From contig NZ_PPRN01000020.1 of NCBI RefSeq assembly GCF_002902685.1, positions 1 to 64,000 on the forward strand: a stretch of 64,000 nucleotides of DNA. The letters are read 5' to 3'. The notes under the pieces were generated by a model that was given only the letters and a program-made list of their open reading frames with translations, was not told the origin of the DNA and ran no database searches. This stretch comes from Staphylococcus pettenkoferi (GTDB lineage: Bacteria > Bacillota > Bacilli > Staphylococcales > Staphylococcaceae). The translations under genes and the position numbers were made by a program. Below are positions 13,084 to 23,711 of the stretch, in pieces. How positions within the stretch are numbered: position 1 is the stretch's first letter; every line of letters starts with the position of its first letter.

Positions 13084-14214
13084 TTAACGAAATGGTTCCG
13101 GTTTCGTCTTTGATAAACCTAAATAATACTTAATGTGCCCTACTATTCTTTCCGAAGCATGACCATCACCATATGGATTGGATGCCTCGCTCATAGCACG
13201 AAATACAGCTTCGTCAGTAAGTAATTCATGTGTTGCTTCATAGATGTTCTCTGTTTCAGTTCCTACTACTTTTAACGTACCTGCTTCAACACCTTCAGGA
13301 CGCTCAGTAGCATCTCTCAAGACAAGTACAGGCTTTCCTAGTGAAGGTGCCTCTTCTTGCACACCGCCAGAGTCAGTAAGAATAAGATGTGCTTGTTGCG
13401 CAAAGTTGTGAAAATCAACAACCTCTAGTGGTTCAATTAATTCTATTCGATCATGCTGTCCTAAATATTTGTCTGCCAACTCACGTACTTTTGGATTTTT
13501 ATGCACAGGATAGACGACAGTCACATCAGAATGGTCATCAACGATGTTTTTAACTGCCTGAAAGATATTGCGCATAGGTTCACCGATATTCTCACGTCGA
13601 TGAGCAGTTAATAAGATGACACGTTGACCAGGATGTCGATTCATCACTGTAGATTCATAGTCATCACGTACAGTATAAGCCATCGCATCAATAGCTGTGT
13701 TACCTGTGATAACAATGGACGATTCAGGCTTACGCTCTGCTCGAAGGTTCTCTGCTGCTGTTACCGTAGGAGCAAAGTTCAAGTCAGCCATCACGCCAAC
13801 CATCTGTCTATTCATCTCTTCTGGAAACGGAGCATATTTATCCCACGTTCTTAATCCCGCTTCCACATGACCAATAGAAACCTGATTATATAAAGCTGCA
13901 AGACTGCCTGCAAAGGTGGACATCGTATCGCCATGTACGAGTATCATATCTGGTCTCACTTCTTTAATGACATCATCAAGTTGCGTCAAGATACGTGAGG
14001 TCACTTCAGTAAGTGACTGCCCTTGTTTCATGATGTTCAGATCGTAATCCGGTTCAATATGAAAGCTGTGCAATACAGAATCTAACATTTCACGATGTTG
14101 CGCAGTTACGACAACAATGGGCTCAAGCTTTTCCTCTTTCTTTAAGGCTTGAATCAGAGGTGCCATCTTTATAGCCTCTGGTCTTGTGCCAAACACCGTC
14201 ATTATCTTCTTCAT
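13084..14214 (-). CDS. mnaA: UDP-N-acetylglucosamine 2-epimerase
   Basis: The enzyme interconverts UDP-GlcNAc and UDP-ManNAc, the precursor for the wall-teichoic-acid linkage unit. The 376-residue protein shows the family motifs FGTRPEAIKMAPL, HGDTMSTFAG, HVEAGLRT, FPEEMNR, TAHRREN and LTDSGGVQEEAPSLGKP. The ATG at 14214 was preferred over a GTG 9 nt upstream because AGGAG sits 8 nt before it. It follows upp by 21 bp on the same strand. Confidence 0.95.
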   Translation of the reverse strand: MKKIMTVFGTRPEAIKMAPLIQALKKEEKLEPIVVVTAQHREMLDSVLHSFHIEPDYDLNIMKQGQSLTEVTSRILTQLDDVIKEVRPDMILVHGDTMSTFAGSLAALYNQVSIGHVEAGLRTWDKYAPFPEEMNRQMVGVMADLNFAPTVTAAENLRAERKPESSIVITGNTAIDAMAYTVRDDYESTVMNRHPGQRVILLTAHRRENIGEPMRNIFQAVKNIVDDHSDVTVVYPVHKNPKVRELADKYLGQHDRIELIEPLEVVDFHNFAQQAHLILTDSGGVQEEAPSLGKPVLVLRDATERPEGVEAGTLKVVGTETENIYEATHELLTDEAVFRAMSEASNPYGDGHASERIVGHIKYYLGLSKTKPEPFR

Positions 14215-14235
14215 CGACGCCACTCCTAAGCTTGA

Positions 14236-14865
14236 CTATTTCGTACCGAATAATCGGTCACCGGCATCACCAAGACCCGGAATAATGTACGCATTCTCAT
14301 CTAATTTCTCGTCTAACGCTGCGATGTAGATGTCAACATCTTCGTGTGCCTCTTTCAATTTCTCTACACCCTCAGGCGCAGCAATGAGACACATAAAGCG
14401 AATATGTTTTGCCCCTCTTTTCTTCAATGAGTGGATCGCTTCGATTGCTGAAGCTCCAGTCGCTAACATAGGGTCAATAACGATAATTTCACGATCTTCA
14501 ATATCTTGTGGGAGTTTCACAAAGTATTCCACTGCTTTCAACGTTTCAGGATCGCGGTATAAACCTACATGACCTACTTTAGCTGCTGGCACTAAGTGGA
14601 GGATTCCTTGCGTCATGCCAAGACCTGCTCTCAATATAGGGATAAACGCAAGTTTCTTACCTGATAAACGTTTCGCAGTAGTTCGTGTCACTGGTGTATC
14701 GATTTCAACATCTTGTAACTCGAGATTACGCGTAACTTCGTATGCCATAAGCATACCTACTTCGTCTACGAGCTCTCTAAATCCTTTCGTACCAGTGTTC
14801 ACATCTCGAATATAACTTAATTTGTGTTGAATCAACGGATGATCAAATACATGTACTTTCCCCAT
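14236..14865 (-). CDS. upp: Uracil phosphoribosyltransferase
   Basis: Upp salvages uracil with PRPP to make UMP. The 209-residue protein has the PRPP loop [13 protein letters not shown] and the uracil-binding C terminus [14 protein letters not shown]. It begins [16 protein letters not shown], like other Gram-positive Upp proteins. It follows glyA by 18 bp. Confidence 0.97.
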   Translation of the reverse strand: MGKVHVFDHPLIQHKLSYIRDVNTGTKGFRELVDEVGMLMAYEVTRNLELQDVEIDTPVTRTTAKRLSGKKLAFIPILRAGLGMTQGILHLVPAAKVGHVGLYRDPETLKAVEYFVKLPQDIEDREIIVIDPMLATGASAIEAIHSLKKRGAKHIRFMCLIAAPEGVEKLKEAHEDVDIYIAALDEKLDENAYIIPGLGDAGDRLFGTK

Positions 14866-14883
14866 GGTTATGTTCCTCCAATA

Positions 14884-16122
14884 TTAATTATATAGTGGGT
14901 ACTTAGAGGTTAGTGTACGCACACGTTCTTTCCCTTCTTTAAGTACTTGTTCATTCTCTGGGTCTTTCAAGACTAAGCTCATTATTTTAGCCACTTCTTT
15001 AAAAGCCGCTTCGTCAAATCCACGCGTCGTCGCTGCTGGCGTACCTAGACGTAAGCCACTTGTCACGAAAGGTTTTTCCTCATCAAATGGAATTGTATTC
15101 TTGTTGCAAGTAATTCCGATATCATCTAATACTTCTTCAGCAATTTTACCAGTAATGCCTACTGAACCTTTAACATCTACACAAACGAGATGGTTGTCAG
15201 TACCACCTGAGACGATACGGAACCCTTCTTGTTGAAGCGTTTCAGCTAACACGCGTGCATTAGCGATAACTTGAGCTTGGTAGTCTTTAAAGTCAGGCTG
15301 TAAAGCTTCTCCTAATGCGACAGCTTTAGCAGCGATAACATGTTCTAATGGTCCGCCTTGAATACCTGGGAAGATCGTCTTATCTACAGCTTTCTTGTAC
15401 TCCTCTTTGCAGAGAATCATACCGCCACGTGGTCCACGCAACGTCTTATGCGTCGTTGTCGTCACGAAATCTGCATACTCTACAGGGTTAGGATGTAAGC
15501 CTGCTGCAACTAAGCCAGCGATATGTGCCATATCCACCATTAATTTCGCTCCAACTTCATCTGCAATTTCCTTAAAGCGTTTAAAATCAATTTGGCGTGA
15601 ATAAGCTGAGGCACCTGCTACAATGAGTTTCGGTTGATGTTTCTGCGCTAAACGTCGCACTTCATCATAATCAATCTTCTCAGTTTCTTGATCTACGCCA
15701 TACTCGACGAAATTATAGAACTGCCCGCTAAAGTTCACTGGCGCACCATGTGTAAGATGTCCGCCCTGACTTAAATTCATGCCTAATACAGTATCTCCAT
15801 GTTCTAATGCTACAAGGTAAACGGCCATATTCGCTTGAGACCCAGAATGAGGTTGTACGTTTGCGTGTTCAGCGCCAAACAGCTCTTTCGCATGCGCGAT
15901 AGCGAGACGCTCAGACACATCGACGTAGCTACATCCCCCATAATAGCGACGGCCCGGATACCCCTCAGCATATTTATTCGTTAATACTGAACCTTGTGCC
16001 TCCATTACCGCTTCTGAGACAAAGTTTTCTGAAGCAATAAGTTCAATATTATTATTCTGACGATTAAATTCGTTCTGAATTGCGTCATAGATTTCTTGAT
16101 CTTGTTTCTGTATGAATGACAT
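14884..16122 (-). CDS. glyA: Serine hydroxymethyltransferase
   Basis: GlyA converts serine and tetrahydrofolate to glycine and methylene-THF, feeding one-carbon metabolism. The PLP-binding Lys lies in [15 protein letters not shown], and [14 protein letters not shown] is the conserved N-terminal substrate segment. The 412-residue length is normal. It lies 20 bp downstream of ywlG, so ywlG-glyA-upp-mnaA look like one transcript. Confidence 0.97.
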   Translation of the reverse strand: MSFIQKQDQEIYDAIQNEFNRQNNNIELIASENFVSEAVMEAQGSVLTNKYAEGYPGRRYYGGCSYVDVSERLAIAHAKELFGAEHANVQPHSGSQANMAVYLVALEHGDTVLGMNLSQGGHLTHGAPVNFSGQFYNFVEYGVDQETEKIDYDEVRRLAQKHQPKLIVAGASAYSRQIDFKRFKEIADEVGAKLMVDMAHIAGLVAAGLHPNPVEYADFVTTTTHKTLRGPRGGMILCKEEYKKAVDKTIFPGIQGGPLEHVIAAKAVALGEALQPDFKDYQAQVIANARVLAETLQQEGFRIVSGGTDNHLVCVDVKGSVGITGKIAEEVLDDIGITCNKNTIPFDEEKPFVTSGLRLGTPAATTRGFDEAAFKEVAKIMSLVLKDPENEQVLKEGKERVRTLTSKYPLYN

Positions 16123-16142
16123 AAGATAACCCCTTTTCTGTA

Positions 16143-16667
16143 TTAGTCGTATTTCGCTCGCTCGCCACCTATCTTCTTAGGTCTTGAGGATGCGATAGTG
16201 ACAACTGCTTCCCCTATTTGTTTAACTGATGTACGAATTGGAATAGCAACATGTTTCAAATGCATACCAATCAACGTTTGTCCGATATCAATCCCTTTAG
16301 GTACTGTGATAGATTCCACGACCATCGGATCTTTCATATGTTGATAAGCGTATGTTGCGAGACTTCCTCCTGCATGTACATCTGGAACGACTGTCACTTC
16401 TTCCATCTTGTATGGATCGTAATCAGCTCGCTCTATGGTGATCGCTCGGTTAATATGTTCACAACCTTGATAGACGAAATGCACTCCTGTTTCTTTCTCG
16501 ATTTGTTGAAAATGCTCAAATAATGATTCAGCAATGTCCATCGAACCAACTGAACCAATGCGTTCACCGATTACTTCGGACGTCGAACAACCAATGACAC
16601 ATAATTCGCCTTTACGGAAGAATTGTTGTGCTTTGAGTTCGTCTAGTAGTTGTTGTAACTTTTCCAC
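16143..16667 (-). CDS. ywlG: TIGR01440/DUF436 family protein (YwlG)
   Basis: The 174-residue protein belongs to the YwlG/TIGR01440 family, conserved next to glyA in Firmicutes and without a settled function. Recognisable segments are [27 protein letters not shown]-like [29 protein letters not shown] and [12 protein letters not shown]. The start is GTG at 16667 with GAGGTGGGAG before it, giving the length known from S. aureus. The frame remains open to an ATG at 16742, but that extension is encoded by a duplicated intergenic segment and has no matching homologous N terminus. Confidence 0.88.
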   Translation of the reverse strand: MEKLQQLLDELKAQQFFRKGELCVIGCSTSEVIGERIGSVGSMDIAESLFEHFQQIEKETGVHFVYQGCEHINRAITIERADYDPYKMEEVTVVPDVHAGGSLATYAYQHMKDPMVVESITVPKGIDIGQTLIGMHLKHVAIPIRTSVKQIGEAVVTIASSRPKKIGGERAKYD

Positions 16668-16690
16668 ACTCCCACCTCTTTCATTAGCAG

Positions 16691-16980
16691 ATTGGAGGCA
16701 AGCGCTCGCATGCTTCGTCGAATGATGTTGTCGCTTGCTCATTCACTTGAAGTAAAATCTCGGCTCTCCATCATGTCTTCTTCTTGCCTGGCAAACGCTT
16801 TCTCTCAATCTTCTTTTGCGATTTAGAAGGCAAGCGCTCGCATGCTTCGTCGAATGATGTTGTCGTTAACTCATTTACGTGAAGTAAAATCGCGACTCTC
16901 CATCATGTCTTCTCCTTGCCTAACAAACGCTTTCTCTCAATCTTCTTTTGCGATTTGGAAGGCAAGCGTAGGCAATCGAG
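16691..16980. repeat. Imperfect 132-bp tandem repeat, two full copies and part of a third
   Basis: The segment from GGCAAGCG at 16697 recurs at 16829 and again at 16961, an exact 132-bp period. Copies 1 and 2 are about 92% identical by eye, including a 36-bp perfect block and a perfect end block of about 25 bp; copy 3 stops after about 25 bp. The array is intergenic, directly upstream of the ywlG ribosome site. Confidence 0.9.
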
Positions 16981-17191
16981 TTTAAAAGTTGTTGCTCACA
17001 TATTTTAGTGAAGCAACACCACTTTTATTAAAATTAATGCCACACGCTCCACCTTCATTCATCGTCAATCGCAATAAATAATAATAAACAGACTCATAGC
17101 ATGGTGCTATACAACTTCAATTATAACGTATTTATTGGCCGTCTCATACTATAAATATATGCGTCACACATTTCATAAGATCTTCTCAGCT
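16981..17191. other. Intergenic remainder between ywlG and ptpB
   Basis: No gene is visible. A stem-loop at 16991-17017 (GTTGCT...AGCAAC with a CAC/GTG extension) may terminate the minus-strand ptpB transcript, though its U tract is weak. The rest is AT-rich. Confidence 0.4.
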
Positions 17192-17620
17192 TTACTGCTC
17201 ATTTTTCAACTTTTTACTTAATAGACGAACTGCATGGTCAATCTGCTCAAATGTCTCCTCATAAGTCGCTTTACTGCCACCAATTGGATCAGCAATATCC
17301 CCGTCTAGACCAACATATTCATTAAGCGTAAAGACATGACGCGCATCCGGGTTCATCGACTGAATGATCTGCTGATGTTCACGCGTCATCGTCAGAATTA
17401 AATCCGCTTCCTTAACGCCATCCCCTAACGACCGTGCAGAATCAGGTTCAGGATAGCCTTTCGATTTGAGAACATCTATGCTATGCGCGGAGACTGGGGC
17501 GCCATCCATCGCAAAGATACCTCGTGATTCGCTTTCTACATCCGGCATATAATGTTGCGCGCTACTCTCTGCTAGTGGGCTTCGACAAGTATTTCCCGTA
17601 CACACGAAGATTATTTTCAT
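17192..17620 (-). CDS. ptpB: Low-molecular-weight phosphatase, probably protein-arginine phosphatase
   Basis: The 142-residue protein has the LMW-phosphatase P-loop CTGNTCRSP at 7-15 (nucleophile Cys7, Arg13) and the general acid Asp111 in ADPIGGS. Thr11 is the residue that in Bacillus YwlE fits phosphoarginine and separates this group from tyrosine phosphatases, so the likely role is removing arginine phosphorylation made by McsB. It overlaps the sua5-like gene by 4 nt (ATGA), so the two are translationally coupled. This is PtpB in S. aureus and YwlE in Bacillus. Confidence 0.92.
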   Translation of the reverse strand: MKIIFVCTGNTCRSPLAESSAQHYMPDVESESRGIFAMDGAPVSAHSIDVLKSKGYPEPDSARSLGDGVKEADLILTMTREHQQIIQSMNPDARHVFTLNEYVGLDGDIADPIGGSKATYEETFEQIDHAVRLLSKKLKNEQ

Positions 17621-18648
17621 AACTCATCCCCCGTTACTACTTCTTGATTCGCAGCCTTCATCAAACGATTCATATACGCTTCCGCTTTCGGCTGATGAGT
17701 AAAACCATAAATGTACGCACTCGTAATTTCATCATCCGTATCTAAATCATGTAGGATGCGATATAGATTATGGTTAGCCGCTTTTACATCTTCTTCGTCG
17801 TCACACAGTGAGATAAAATGACCGTTGTTAGGCACCCATTCTTGAAGGCTTTTCGGAACGACAAATGCAGTATGTTGCCAATCTTTGTCATTTGGGAGTG
17901 GACCATCCAATTGTGTTAACACGGTTACCGGCGTATCAGGTGCATAATGTTTATATTTCATACCCGGCGCAATGGGTTTCCCATCTTTCAAACCACTTTT
18001 ACCCTCTACACTGTGTGGTAACACAGCTTCAATCATCTCTTTCGTAACCGCTCCAGGTCGTGCAATTTGGAACGGATAAGTCGTACAATCTAAGACCGTA
18101 CTCTCAAGTCCTTCTTCACTTTGATCGCCATTTACTATGCCAGCAACACGGCTATTCAAGTCATCGAAAGCATGTTGAAACATAGTGGGTGAAGGTCGGC
18201 CACTTAAATTGGCACTCGGCGCCGCGATAGGTAGATTGACATACTGCAGTATACGACGTCCCACAGGATGGCTTGGCATTCTTACCGCGATAGAATTTAA
18301 GCCCCCTGTCACTCGTTCACAAAGATATCCTGCTTTCAACGGTAAAATAAAAGATATCGGTCCAGGCCAGAAAGCACGCATTAGCTCACGAACTTCTGGG
18401 GATACTTCCTCAACGAAATCATTGAGTTGGGTCATGCTATAAATATGCACGATTAATGGATTATCTGAAGGTCGCCCTTTCGCTTCATAGATACGCTTTA
18501 CCGCTTCGTCACTACATGCGTTACCACCAAGACCATAGACCGTTTCAGTAGGAATGACGACTAGTTCTGACGCTTCAAACTGTTCTTTAATTTCATTTAA
18601 ATCTTGTTCACTAATGTGATCGCGCATATGCCAAACTTTCGTTTCCAT
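17617..18648 (-). CDS. ywlC: Threonylcarbamoyl-AMP synthase (Sua5/YwlC)
   Basis: The enzyme makes threonylcarbamoyl-AMP from threonine, bicarbonate and ATP for the t6A37 modification of ANN-decoding tRNAs. The 343-residue protein has the YrdC domain first (LVVIPTETVYGLGG; KGRPSDNPL; PIAAPSANLSGRPSPT) and a C-terminal Sua5 domain from about 215 (PIAPGMKYKHYAPDTPV). AAGGAGGGAAG precedes the start. Confidence 0.94.
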   Translation of the reverse strand: METKVWHMRDHISEQDLNEIKEQFEASELVVIPTETVYGLGGNACSDEAVKRIYEAKGRPSDNPLIVHIYSMTQLNDFVEEVSPEVRELMRAFWPGPISFILPLKAGYLCERVTGGLNSIAVRMPSHPVGRRILQYVNLPIAAPSANLSGRPSPTMFQHAFDDLNSRVAGIVNGDQSEEGLESTVLDCTTYPFQIARPGAVTKEMIEAVLPHSVEGKSGLKDGKPIAPGMKYKHYAPDTPVTVLTQLDGPLPNDKDWQHTAFVVPKSLQEWVPNNGHFISLCDDEEDVKAANHNLYRILHDLDTDDEITSAYIYGFTHQPKAEAYMNRLMKAANQEVVTGDEL

Positions 18649-18701
18649 CCGACTTCCCTCCTTTGAGATAAAATGTATTATCGTTATCGCTAAACTATAT
18701 A

Positions 18702-18765
18702 AAAAAAGAAGGTGTGAGCGAGCATAACTTTAGTTTGTGATCTAAAGTTTGCTCTTCTCACCCCC
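18702..18765 (-). terminator. Terminator after prmC
   Basis: A long imperfect stem (GGTGTGAG/CTCACCCC outside, AACTTTAG/CTAAAGTT inside) is followed on the minus strand by TTCTTTTTTT. It splits the tdk-prfA-prmC transcript from ywlC-ptpB. Confidence 0.82.
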
Positions 18766-18823
18766 TTATACTCAAGCATTCTAATATGAGTCACTTATAG
18801 CTATTGTCATGTCTTTAACGCAA

Positions 18824-19672
18824 TTACGATTCTGACGTCCATACAAATGACGCTATACGCTCATTGCCATTGATATCTTGAACGACCTCGACATTGAGCC
18901 ATGGGTATAACGCATGAATCAATTGTGTAATACGTTCCCCTTGTAGGTAACCTATTTCAAAGGTGACTACTGCCTCTGGATTCAGTACTTGAGGAAGTTC
19001 TTTTAAGATTTTATGATAAATCGCTAAACCTCGCTCTTCTGCAAATAACGCTAATTGTGGCTCATAACGTCGTACAGACTCACCCATCACCTCAAGCTCA
19101 TCTTCACTGATATAGGGTGGATTTGAAATTAACCCATCTACTTTAATCCCTTGCTCTATCAATGGTTCAAGTGTGTTTCCCTCAAGAAATTCAATATCTA
19201 CCTCGTGTTCAGCAGCATTAGCACGAGCGACTTGCAACGCCTCTGTCGAAATATCCGTAGCGAACACTTCCGTTGATGGCGCAAGATGCTTAATCATAAT
19301 TGGCAAGTTGCCACTGCCAGTACCTATATCGACTACTCGCGCGTGAGGACGAAGTTGTTTCACAAAGTGCAACATGACTTCCTCCGTTTCCGGACGAGGG
19401 ATGAGGCAAGATGGATTCACTTTGAACCGTTCCCCATAAAAGTACTGATAGCCGAGGATGTATTGAACAGGTTCACCTTGAAGTAAACGTTGCATTCCTC
19501 GCTTAAACTCGGTCTGCTCGTTCTCAGGCATCGCTGCGTCTTTCTTCATTATAAAGTCATTACGACGCCAGTCTAATAACTCGAAAAAGAGCCATTCGAC
19601 ACTTGCATGTTCCACACCGTATATTTCTGCGTCGTTTTGTGCTTGTTGAAGAACGTCGCTATAGCTCGCCAT
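18824..19672 (-). CDS. prmC: Release factor glutamine methyltransferase PrmC
   Basis: PrmC methylates the Gln of the GGQ motif in release factors. The 282-residue protein has the SAM motif DIGTGSG at 115-121 and the substrate motif NPPY at 184-187. Its start lies 14 nt inside the prfA coding sequence, so it is coupled to its own substrate gene. No strong ribosome site is visible, consistent with coupling. Confidence 0.95.
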   Translation of the reverse strand: MASYSDVLQQAQNDAEIYGVEHASVEWLFFELLDWRRNDFIMKKDAAMPENEQTEFKRGMQRLLQGEPVQYILGYQYFYGERFKVNPSCLIPRPETEEVMLHFVKQLRPHARVVDIGTGSGNLPIMIKHLAPSTEVFATDISTEALQVARANAAEHEVDIEFLEGNTLEPLIEQGIKVDGLISNPPYISEDELEVMGESVRRYEPQLALFAEERGLAIYHKILKELPQVLNPEAVVTFEIGYLQGERITQLIHALYPWLNVEVVQDINGNERIASFVWTSES

Positions 19673-20738
19673 TATTAAGTTCTTTCAATTTCTCAGTTTG
19701 CTCTGATAGTGTGAGCGCATCAATAATTTCATCGAGTTTACCTTCGACGATTTGATCTAATTTTTGAATCGTTAAACCGATACGATGGTCTGTTACACGA
19801 TTTTGTGGGTAGTTATACGTTCTAATACGTTCTGAACGGTCACCTGTTCCTACTGCGGACTTACGTTCAGAAGCGTATTTTTCTTCTTCTTCTTGAACTT
19901 TCATATCGTAAACACGTGCTTTTAAGACTTTCATCGCTTTTTCACGGTTCTTAATTTGAGATTTTTCATCTTGAGAAGTTACAACCGTACCTGTTGGTGT
20001 GTGCGTAATACGTACAGCTGAGTCAGTTGTATTAACGTGCTGACCACCTGCACCGCTTGAACGATACGTATCAATTTTAATATCTTCGTTTCGGATTTCG
20101 ACCTCTACGTCTTCAGCTTCTGGCAGTACCGCCACAGTCGCTGTAGAGGTATGGATACGACCGCCTGATTCTGTCTCAGGTACACGTTGAACACGGTGCG
20201 CACCGTTCTCATACTTCAATTTAGAATAAGCACCTTGTCCTTGAATCATGAAACTGACTTCTTTATAGCCGCCGTGATCACTTGCGTTCATTTCCACGAT
20301 GTCTGTCTTGTAACCTAATGTTTCGCTGTAACGTGAATACATTCTTAATAAGTCACCTGCGAAGATAGCTGCTTCATCTCCACCAGCTGCGGCACGAATT
20401 TCCACAATAACGTTCTTATCGTCATTAGGGTCTTTAGGGATGAGTAGAAATTTCAGTTGTTCTTCAAGTTCAGGAACTTGAGGTTTCAAATTGCTAGCTT
20501 CTTCTTTAAGCATATCGATTTCGTCTTTATCTTTCGTTTCTCTTAACATCTCATCGATATCAGCTAAATCCTCTTTAACCTGTTTATATTCGCGGTACAC
20601 ATCGACCGTCTTTTGCAAATCTGCTTGTTCTTTAGAATAAGCACGGAGTTTGTCCGAATCATTGACAACTTCTGGGTCACTCAATAGTTCGTTTAATTGT
20701 TCATATCTTTCTTCAACAATATCTAATTGATCAAACAC
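19659..20738 (-). CDS. prfA: Peptide chain release factor 1
   Basis: RF1 ends translation at UAA and UAG. The 359-residue protein has the GGQ motif at 231-233 ([12 protein letters not shown]), an N-terminal helical domain (about 1-100) and a coiled-coil-rich C terminus. The start is GTG at 20738, directly after the tdk stop, with AAGGAGG lying inside the last tdk codons. The organism reads UAG as stop, which matters for the manA amber codon at 44947. Confidence 0.97.
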   Translation of the reverse strand: MFDQLDIVEERYEQLNELLSDPEVVNDSDKLRAYSKEQADLQKTVDVYREYKQVKEDLADIDEMLRETKDKDEIDMLKEEASNLKPQVPELEEQLKFLLIPKDPNDDKNVIVEIRAAAGGDEAAIFAGDLLRMYSRYSETLGYKTDIVEMNASDHGGYKEVSFMIQGQGAYSKLKYENGAHRVQRVPETESGGRIHTSTATVAVLPEAEDVEVEIRNEDIKIDTYRSSGAGGQHVNTTDSAVRITHTPTGTVVTSQDEKSQIKNREKAMKVLKARVYDMKVQEEEEKYASERKSAVGTGDRSERIRTYNYPQNRVTDHRIGLTIQKLDQIVEGKLDEIIDALTLSEQTEKLKELNNGEL

Positions 20739-21344
20739 TTAAAGTTCCTCCTTCTCTTTCTCGTCATCACTCGGTGCAACGATATGATGTGCACGACACC
20801 GTGGCTCATAACTTTCATTAGCACCTACTAATATTACAGGATCATCTACTTTCGCTGGCTTACCGTCAATGAGTCGTTGTGTACGGCTTGAAGACGACCC
20901 ACAAACTGCACAGACTGCTTGAAGTTTAATGATAATTTCACTTACAGCAAGCATTGCAGGCATCGGTTCAAACGGCTGTCCACGAAAGTCCATGTCTAGT
21001 CCTGCTGTCACAACACGATGACCTTGATCAGCGAGTTGTTCCGCTATATGTACAATTTCAGCGTCGAAGAACTGTACTTCATCAATACCAATAACATCGA
21101 CGTCTGATAAATCATATTTTAGAATTTCGGCAGCGGTAGTGATATTAAATGCTTCTATCGCATTACCATTGTGGGACACAATCTTGTCTTTGTCGTAACG
21201 ATCATCAATCGCAGGCTTAAACACAATCACTTTCTGTTTCGCGTAAAGCCCTCTGCGTAATCGTCGAATCAACTCTTCAGATTTCCCACTAAACATGCTT
21301 CCTGTAATACACTCTATCCAGCCAGAGTGATAAGTTTCGTACAT
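20739..21344 (-). CDS. tdk: Thymidine kinase
   Basis: Tdk phosphorylates thymidine in salvage. The 201-residue type II enzyme has the P-loop GSMFSGKS at 15-22, DEVQFFD as Walker B, and zinc cysteines in CAVCGS and PRCRAHH. The ATG at 21344 (MYETYHSGW) was chosen over an in-frame GTG 12 nt upstream because that GTG lies within the ribosome site AAGGTGG. Confidence 0.96.
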   Translation of the reverse strand: MYETYHSGWIECITGSMFSGKSEELIRRLRRGLYAKQKVIVFKPAIDDRYDKDKIVSHNGNAIEAFNITTAAEILKYDLSDVDVIGIDEVQFFDAEIVHIAEQLADQGHRVVTAGLDMDFRGQPFEPMPAMLAVSEIIIKLQAVCAVCGSSSSRTQRLIDGKPAKVDDPVILVGANESYEPRCRAHHIVAPSDDEKEKEEL

Positions 21345-21394
21345 GATGTGATCCACCTTTTTAAAAACATAATCGGTTTATTATATCATATTTT

Positions 21395-21440
21395 GGGGAG
21401 TGAGACAGAAATCAATTTATTGATTTCGTAGTCTCACCCC
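21395..21440. terminator. Palindromic repeat element upstream of tdk (outer GTGAGAC/GTCTCAC)
   Basis: GGGGAGTGAGAC...GTCTCACCCC encloses AAATCAA/TTGATTT, making a long hairpin. It resembles the short palindromic GTGGGA/GTGAGA-type elements scattered between staphylococcal genes. Flanking T or A runs are short, so terminator activity is uncertain. Confidence 0.55.
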
Positions 21441-21445
21441 CGCAA

Positions 21446-21494
21446 AGACGACTAGTGTTCGAAACTGCATAAGCAATTTCGAATTCAGTCGTCT
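21446..21494. repeat. Second palindromic element (AGACGACT/AGTCGTCT)
   Basis: The outer arms AGACGACT and AGTCGTCT and inner arms TTCGAAA/TTTCGAA form another hairpin directly beside the first. Two smaller inverted repeats follow at 21560-21588 and 21613-21636, so most of this 369-bp gap between tdk and rpmE2 can fold. Confidence 0.55.
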
Positions 21495-21668
21495 ACTGCG
21501 CTAATGTCTAATTAAAAGTAATAGTGAAAGTCCATAATATTATTTGATAATCCTACTATAGACAGAAATTAGAATAATTTCGTTGTCTTGCCTCGCAAGG
21601 TTAATTTGTATTTGAGACAGCGCTATCTATCTCAAGTATAGACAGCTACTGCGATTATGTATAAACAG

Positions 21669-21702
21669 AAAAAAGCATCCCCATACACGGATGAGAATGC
21701 TT
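21669..21702 (-). terminator. Terminator after rpmE2
   Basis: AAGCAT/ATGCTT with an inner CCAT/ATG pairing is followed by T residues on the minus strand, 12 nt past the rpmE2 stop codon. Confidence 0.65.
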
Positions 21703-21713
21703 GAATGTTAGAA

Positions 21714-21974
21714 TTAATTGTTGTTGTTTGATTTGAAACCAAATTTCTTGTTGAAACGTTCCACACGACCATCCGCAGCTGCGAATTTTTGACGTCCTGT
21801 GTAGAATGGGTGTGAATCTGATGAAACGTCTAAACGAATTACTGGGTATTCGTTGCCGTCTTCCCATTCCATAGTTTCTGATGATGTTTTAGTAGAACCA
21901 CTTAAGAATTTGTAGTTAGTTGTAGTATCTAAAAAGATAACTTTGTGGTAATCTGGATGGATTCCTTGTTTCAT
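21714..21974 (-). CDS. rpmE2: 50S ribosomal protein L31 type B
   Basis: The 86-residue protein is a type B L31: it has [13 protein letters not shown] and [13 protein letters not shown] but none of the zinc-binding cysteines of type A. It ends in an Asn-rich tail. Type B L31 genes in other bacteria are often zinc-controlled, but I see no obvious Zur palindrome upstream. AAAGGAGC precedes the start. Confidence 0.96.
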   Translation of the reverse strand: MKQGIHPDYHKVIFLDTTTNYKFLSGSTKTSSETMEWEDGNEYPVIRLDVSSDSHPFYTGRQKFAAADGRVERFNKKFGFKSNNNN

Positions 21975-22140
21975 TATTTTCAGCTCCTTTGCCCTGAACC
22001 ATCTGGAACAGAGTTATTTATGAGTTTTTAACCAATACTAAACCATTATAAGTGCTATATGAGTAAAACGCAACCCCTTGAGGAAGAACTCTTCATTCTT
22101 TCTCTCTTACGATAAAACGCTTGGCATCAGCACAGTTTCA

Positions 22141-23457
22141 CTAAATAATTGGCTTACCGGTCTTCGTACTTTCTTTCGCTGCCTCTTGTAATTGAATAAA
22201 GAATTCATGGTTGTTATCAGTACGTTTTAACTTGCGGATAAAACGCTCTGTGAAATCGAGTGAATCTGTGAACATGTTGCGTAACTGCCATAGGGATTCA
22301 AGCTCTTTGCGAGAAATAAGCAATTCTTCTTTACGTGTAGAACTGCGACCGATATCAATCGCTGGGAAGACACGACGCTCAGCGAGTTTACGATCAAGAT
22401 GGAGTTCCATGTTACCTGTACCCTTGAACTCTTCGTAAATCATATCATCCATACGTGAACCTGTGTCGACAAGTGCAGTAGCAAGAATCGTTAAACTGCC
22501 GCCCGCTTCGATATTACGCGCCGCACCGAAGAAAGCTTTCGGTTTGTGTAATGAAGCAGGATCAAGCCCACCTGATAATGTACGACCACTTGGCGGGATA
22601 ACTAAGTTATATGCACGAGCAAGACGTGTGATAGAATCCATCAAGATAATCACGTCTTTACCGATTTCGACGAGACGCTTCGCACGTTCTAATAATAACT
22701 CAGCAACTTTCACGTGGTGTTGCGGCGGTTCATCGAAAGTAGAGTGCACGACTTCCGCACTTTCAACAGAACGCTCAATGTCTGTAACCTCTTCAGGACG
22801 TTCACCAACAAGTAAGACGAAGAGCTCTGCATCTGGCTTGTTCTCAGCCATCGCATTAGCGATTTCTTTCAAGAGTGAAGTCTTACCTGCTTTCGGTGGT
22901 GCAACGATGAGACCACGTTGTCCTAGACCGATCGGCGTGATTAAGTCCATGATACGTGTTGAATAATTTGTTCGCGTTGTTTCGAGCATGATGCGTTCTT
23001 CAGGATAGAGAGGTGTGAGCGCTTGGAAGTGAGGCCGTTTCTTTACTTCTTCCGCATTCTCATCATTGACGAAGTCGACTTGAAGTAGGCCGTAGTATTT
23101 CTCGTTGTCTTTTGGCTTTCTCACTTTACCTGTGACCTTGTCACCACGTTTAATTTCAAAGCGACGAATTTGGCTAGCAGAAATATAAATGTCCTTCTCA
23201 CCTTTGGAGTAGTTGACTGTTCTCAAGAATCCGTAGCCATCTGGTTGTATATCATCGAGAATCCCTTCCATGTAGTAATTCCCGTCTTTTTCCATTTGCG
23301 CTTCCATAATCGCAAGCACTAATTCTTTTTTATTTAATTTACTATAATTGGATAGCTTTAAGTTTTTAGCTTTTTGAGTGAGCTCTTTAGTAGTGTTGTG
23401 TTTATATAACTCGTGGAACGATTCATATTGAGGAGATGTACGTTCTTTTTCAGGCAT
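22141..23457 (-). CDS. rho: Transcription termination factor Rho
   Basis: Rho is a hexameric RNA helicase that ends transcription. The 438-residue protein has an N-terminal Rho-N helical region (about 25-55), a cold-shock-like RNA-binding fold (about 60-130), and the RecA-type motor with Walker A APPKAGKT (Lys192), Walker [17 protein letters not shown] and Q/R-loop sequences. The ribosome site is weak (GGGTGCAAG), and a long leader with a hairpin precedes it, so autoregulation is plausible. Confidence 0.96.
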   Translation of the reverse strand: MPEKERTSPQYESFHELYKHNTTKELTQKAKNLKLSNYSKLNKKELVLAIMEAQMEKDGNYYMEGILDDIQPDGYGFLRTVNYSKGEKDIYISASQIRRFEIKRGDKVTGKVRKPKDNEKYYGLLQVDFVNDENAEEVKKRPHFQALTPLYPEERIMLETTRTNYSTRIMDLITPIGLGQRGLIVAPPKAGKTSLLKEIANAMAENKPDAELFVLLVGERPEEVTDIERSVESAEVVHSTFDEPPQHHVKVAELLLERAKRLVEIGKDVIILMDSITRLARAYNLVIPPSGRTLSGGLDPASLHKPKAFFGAARNIEAGGSLTILATALVDTGSRMDDMIYEEFKGTGNMELHLDRKLAERRVFPAIDIGRSSTRKEELLISRKELESLWQLRNMFTDSLDFTERFIRKLKRTDNNHEFFIQLQEAAKESTKTGKPII

Positions 23458-23521
23458 AATCTTGCACCCATTTCATTTAAATTTAGTTAACAAGATTGAT
23501 TGTTATATAACATTCTGGCAT

Positions 23522-23558
23522 ATCATCCAATAAGTCGAAGAGCGCCTTATAAGATGAT
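23522..23558 (-). promoter_or_regulatory. Hairpin in the rho leader
   Basis: ATCATCCAATAAG and CTTATAAGATGAT pair at 11 of 13 positions around an 11-nt loop, about 65 nt upstream of the rho start codon. There is no U tract, so it is more likely a leader structure than a simple terminator. Confidence 0.45.
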
Positions 23559-23711
23559 GAGTTAAGATATGTATAATTAAGCTGTATAACGTACAATTTA
23601 CACGCGTTCTCGGTGCACTATCGTCTGAGTTGAATCGCAGTCCTATATTCAGTAATAGGTGACTACCAATTTCTTAAATTATATAATCTTCTCAATCTTA
23701 TTACCTTAATT

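Noticed and set aside
16668-16742. Possible 25-residue N-terminal extension of YwlG
   Set aside because: It is encoded by the tandem repeat, lacks a ribosome site, and the GTG at 16667 gives the usual family length with a good GAGGTGGGAG upstream.
21714-21974. Zinc-ribbon L31
   Set aside because: No CxxC pairs are present; the protein is type B.
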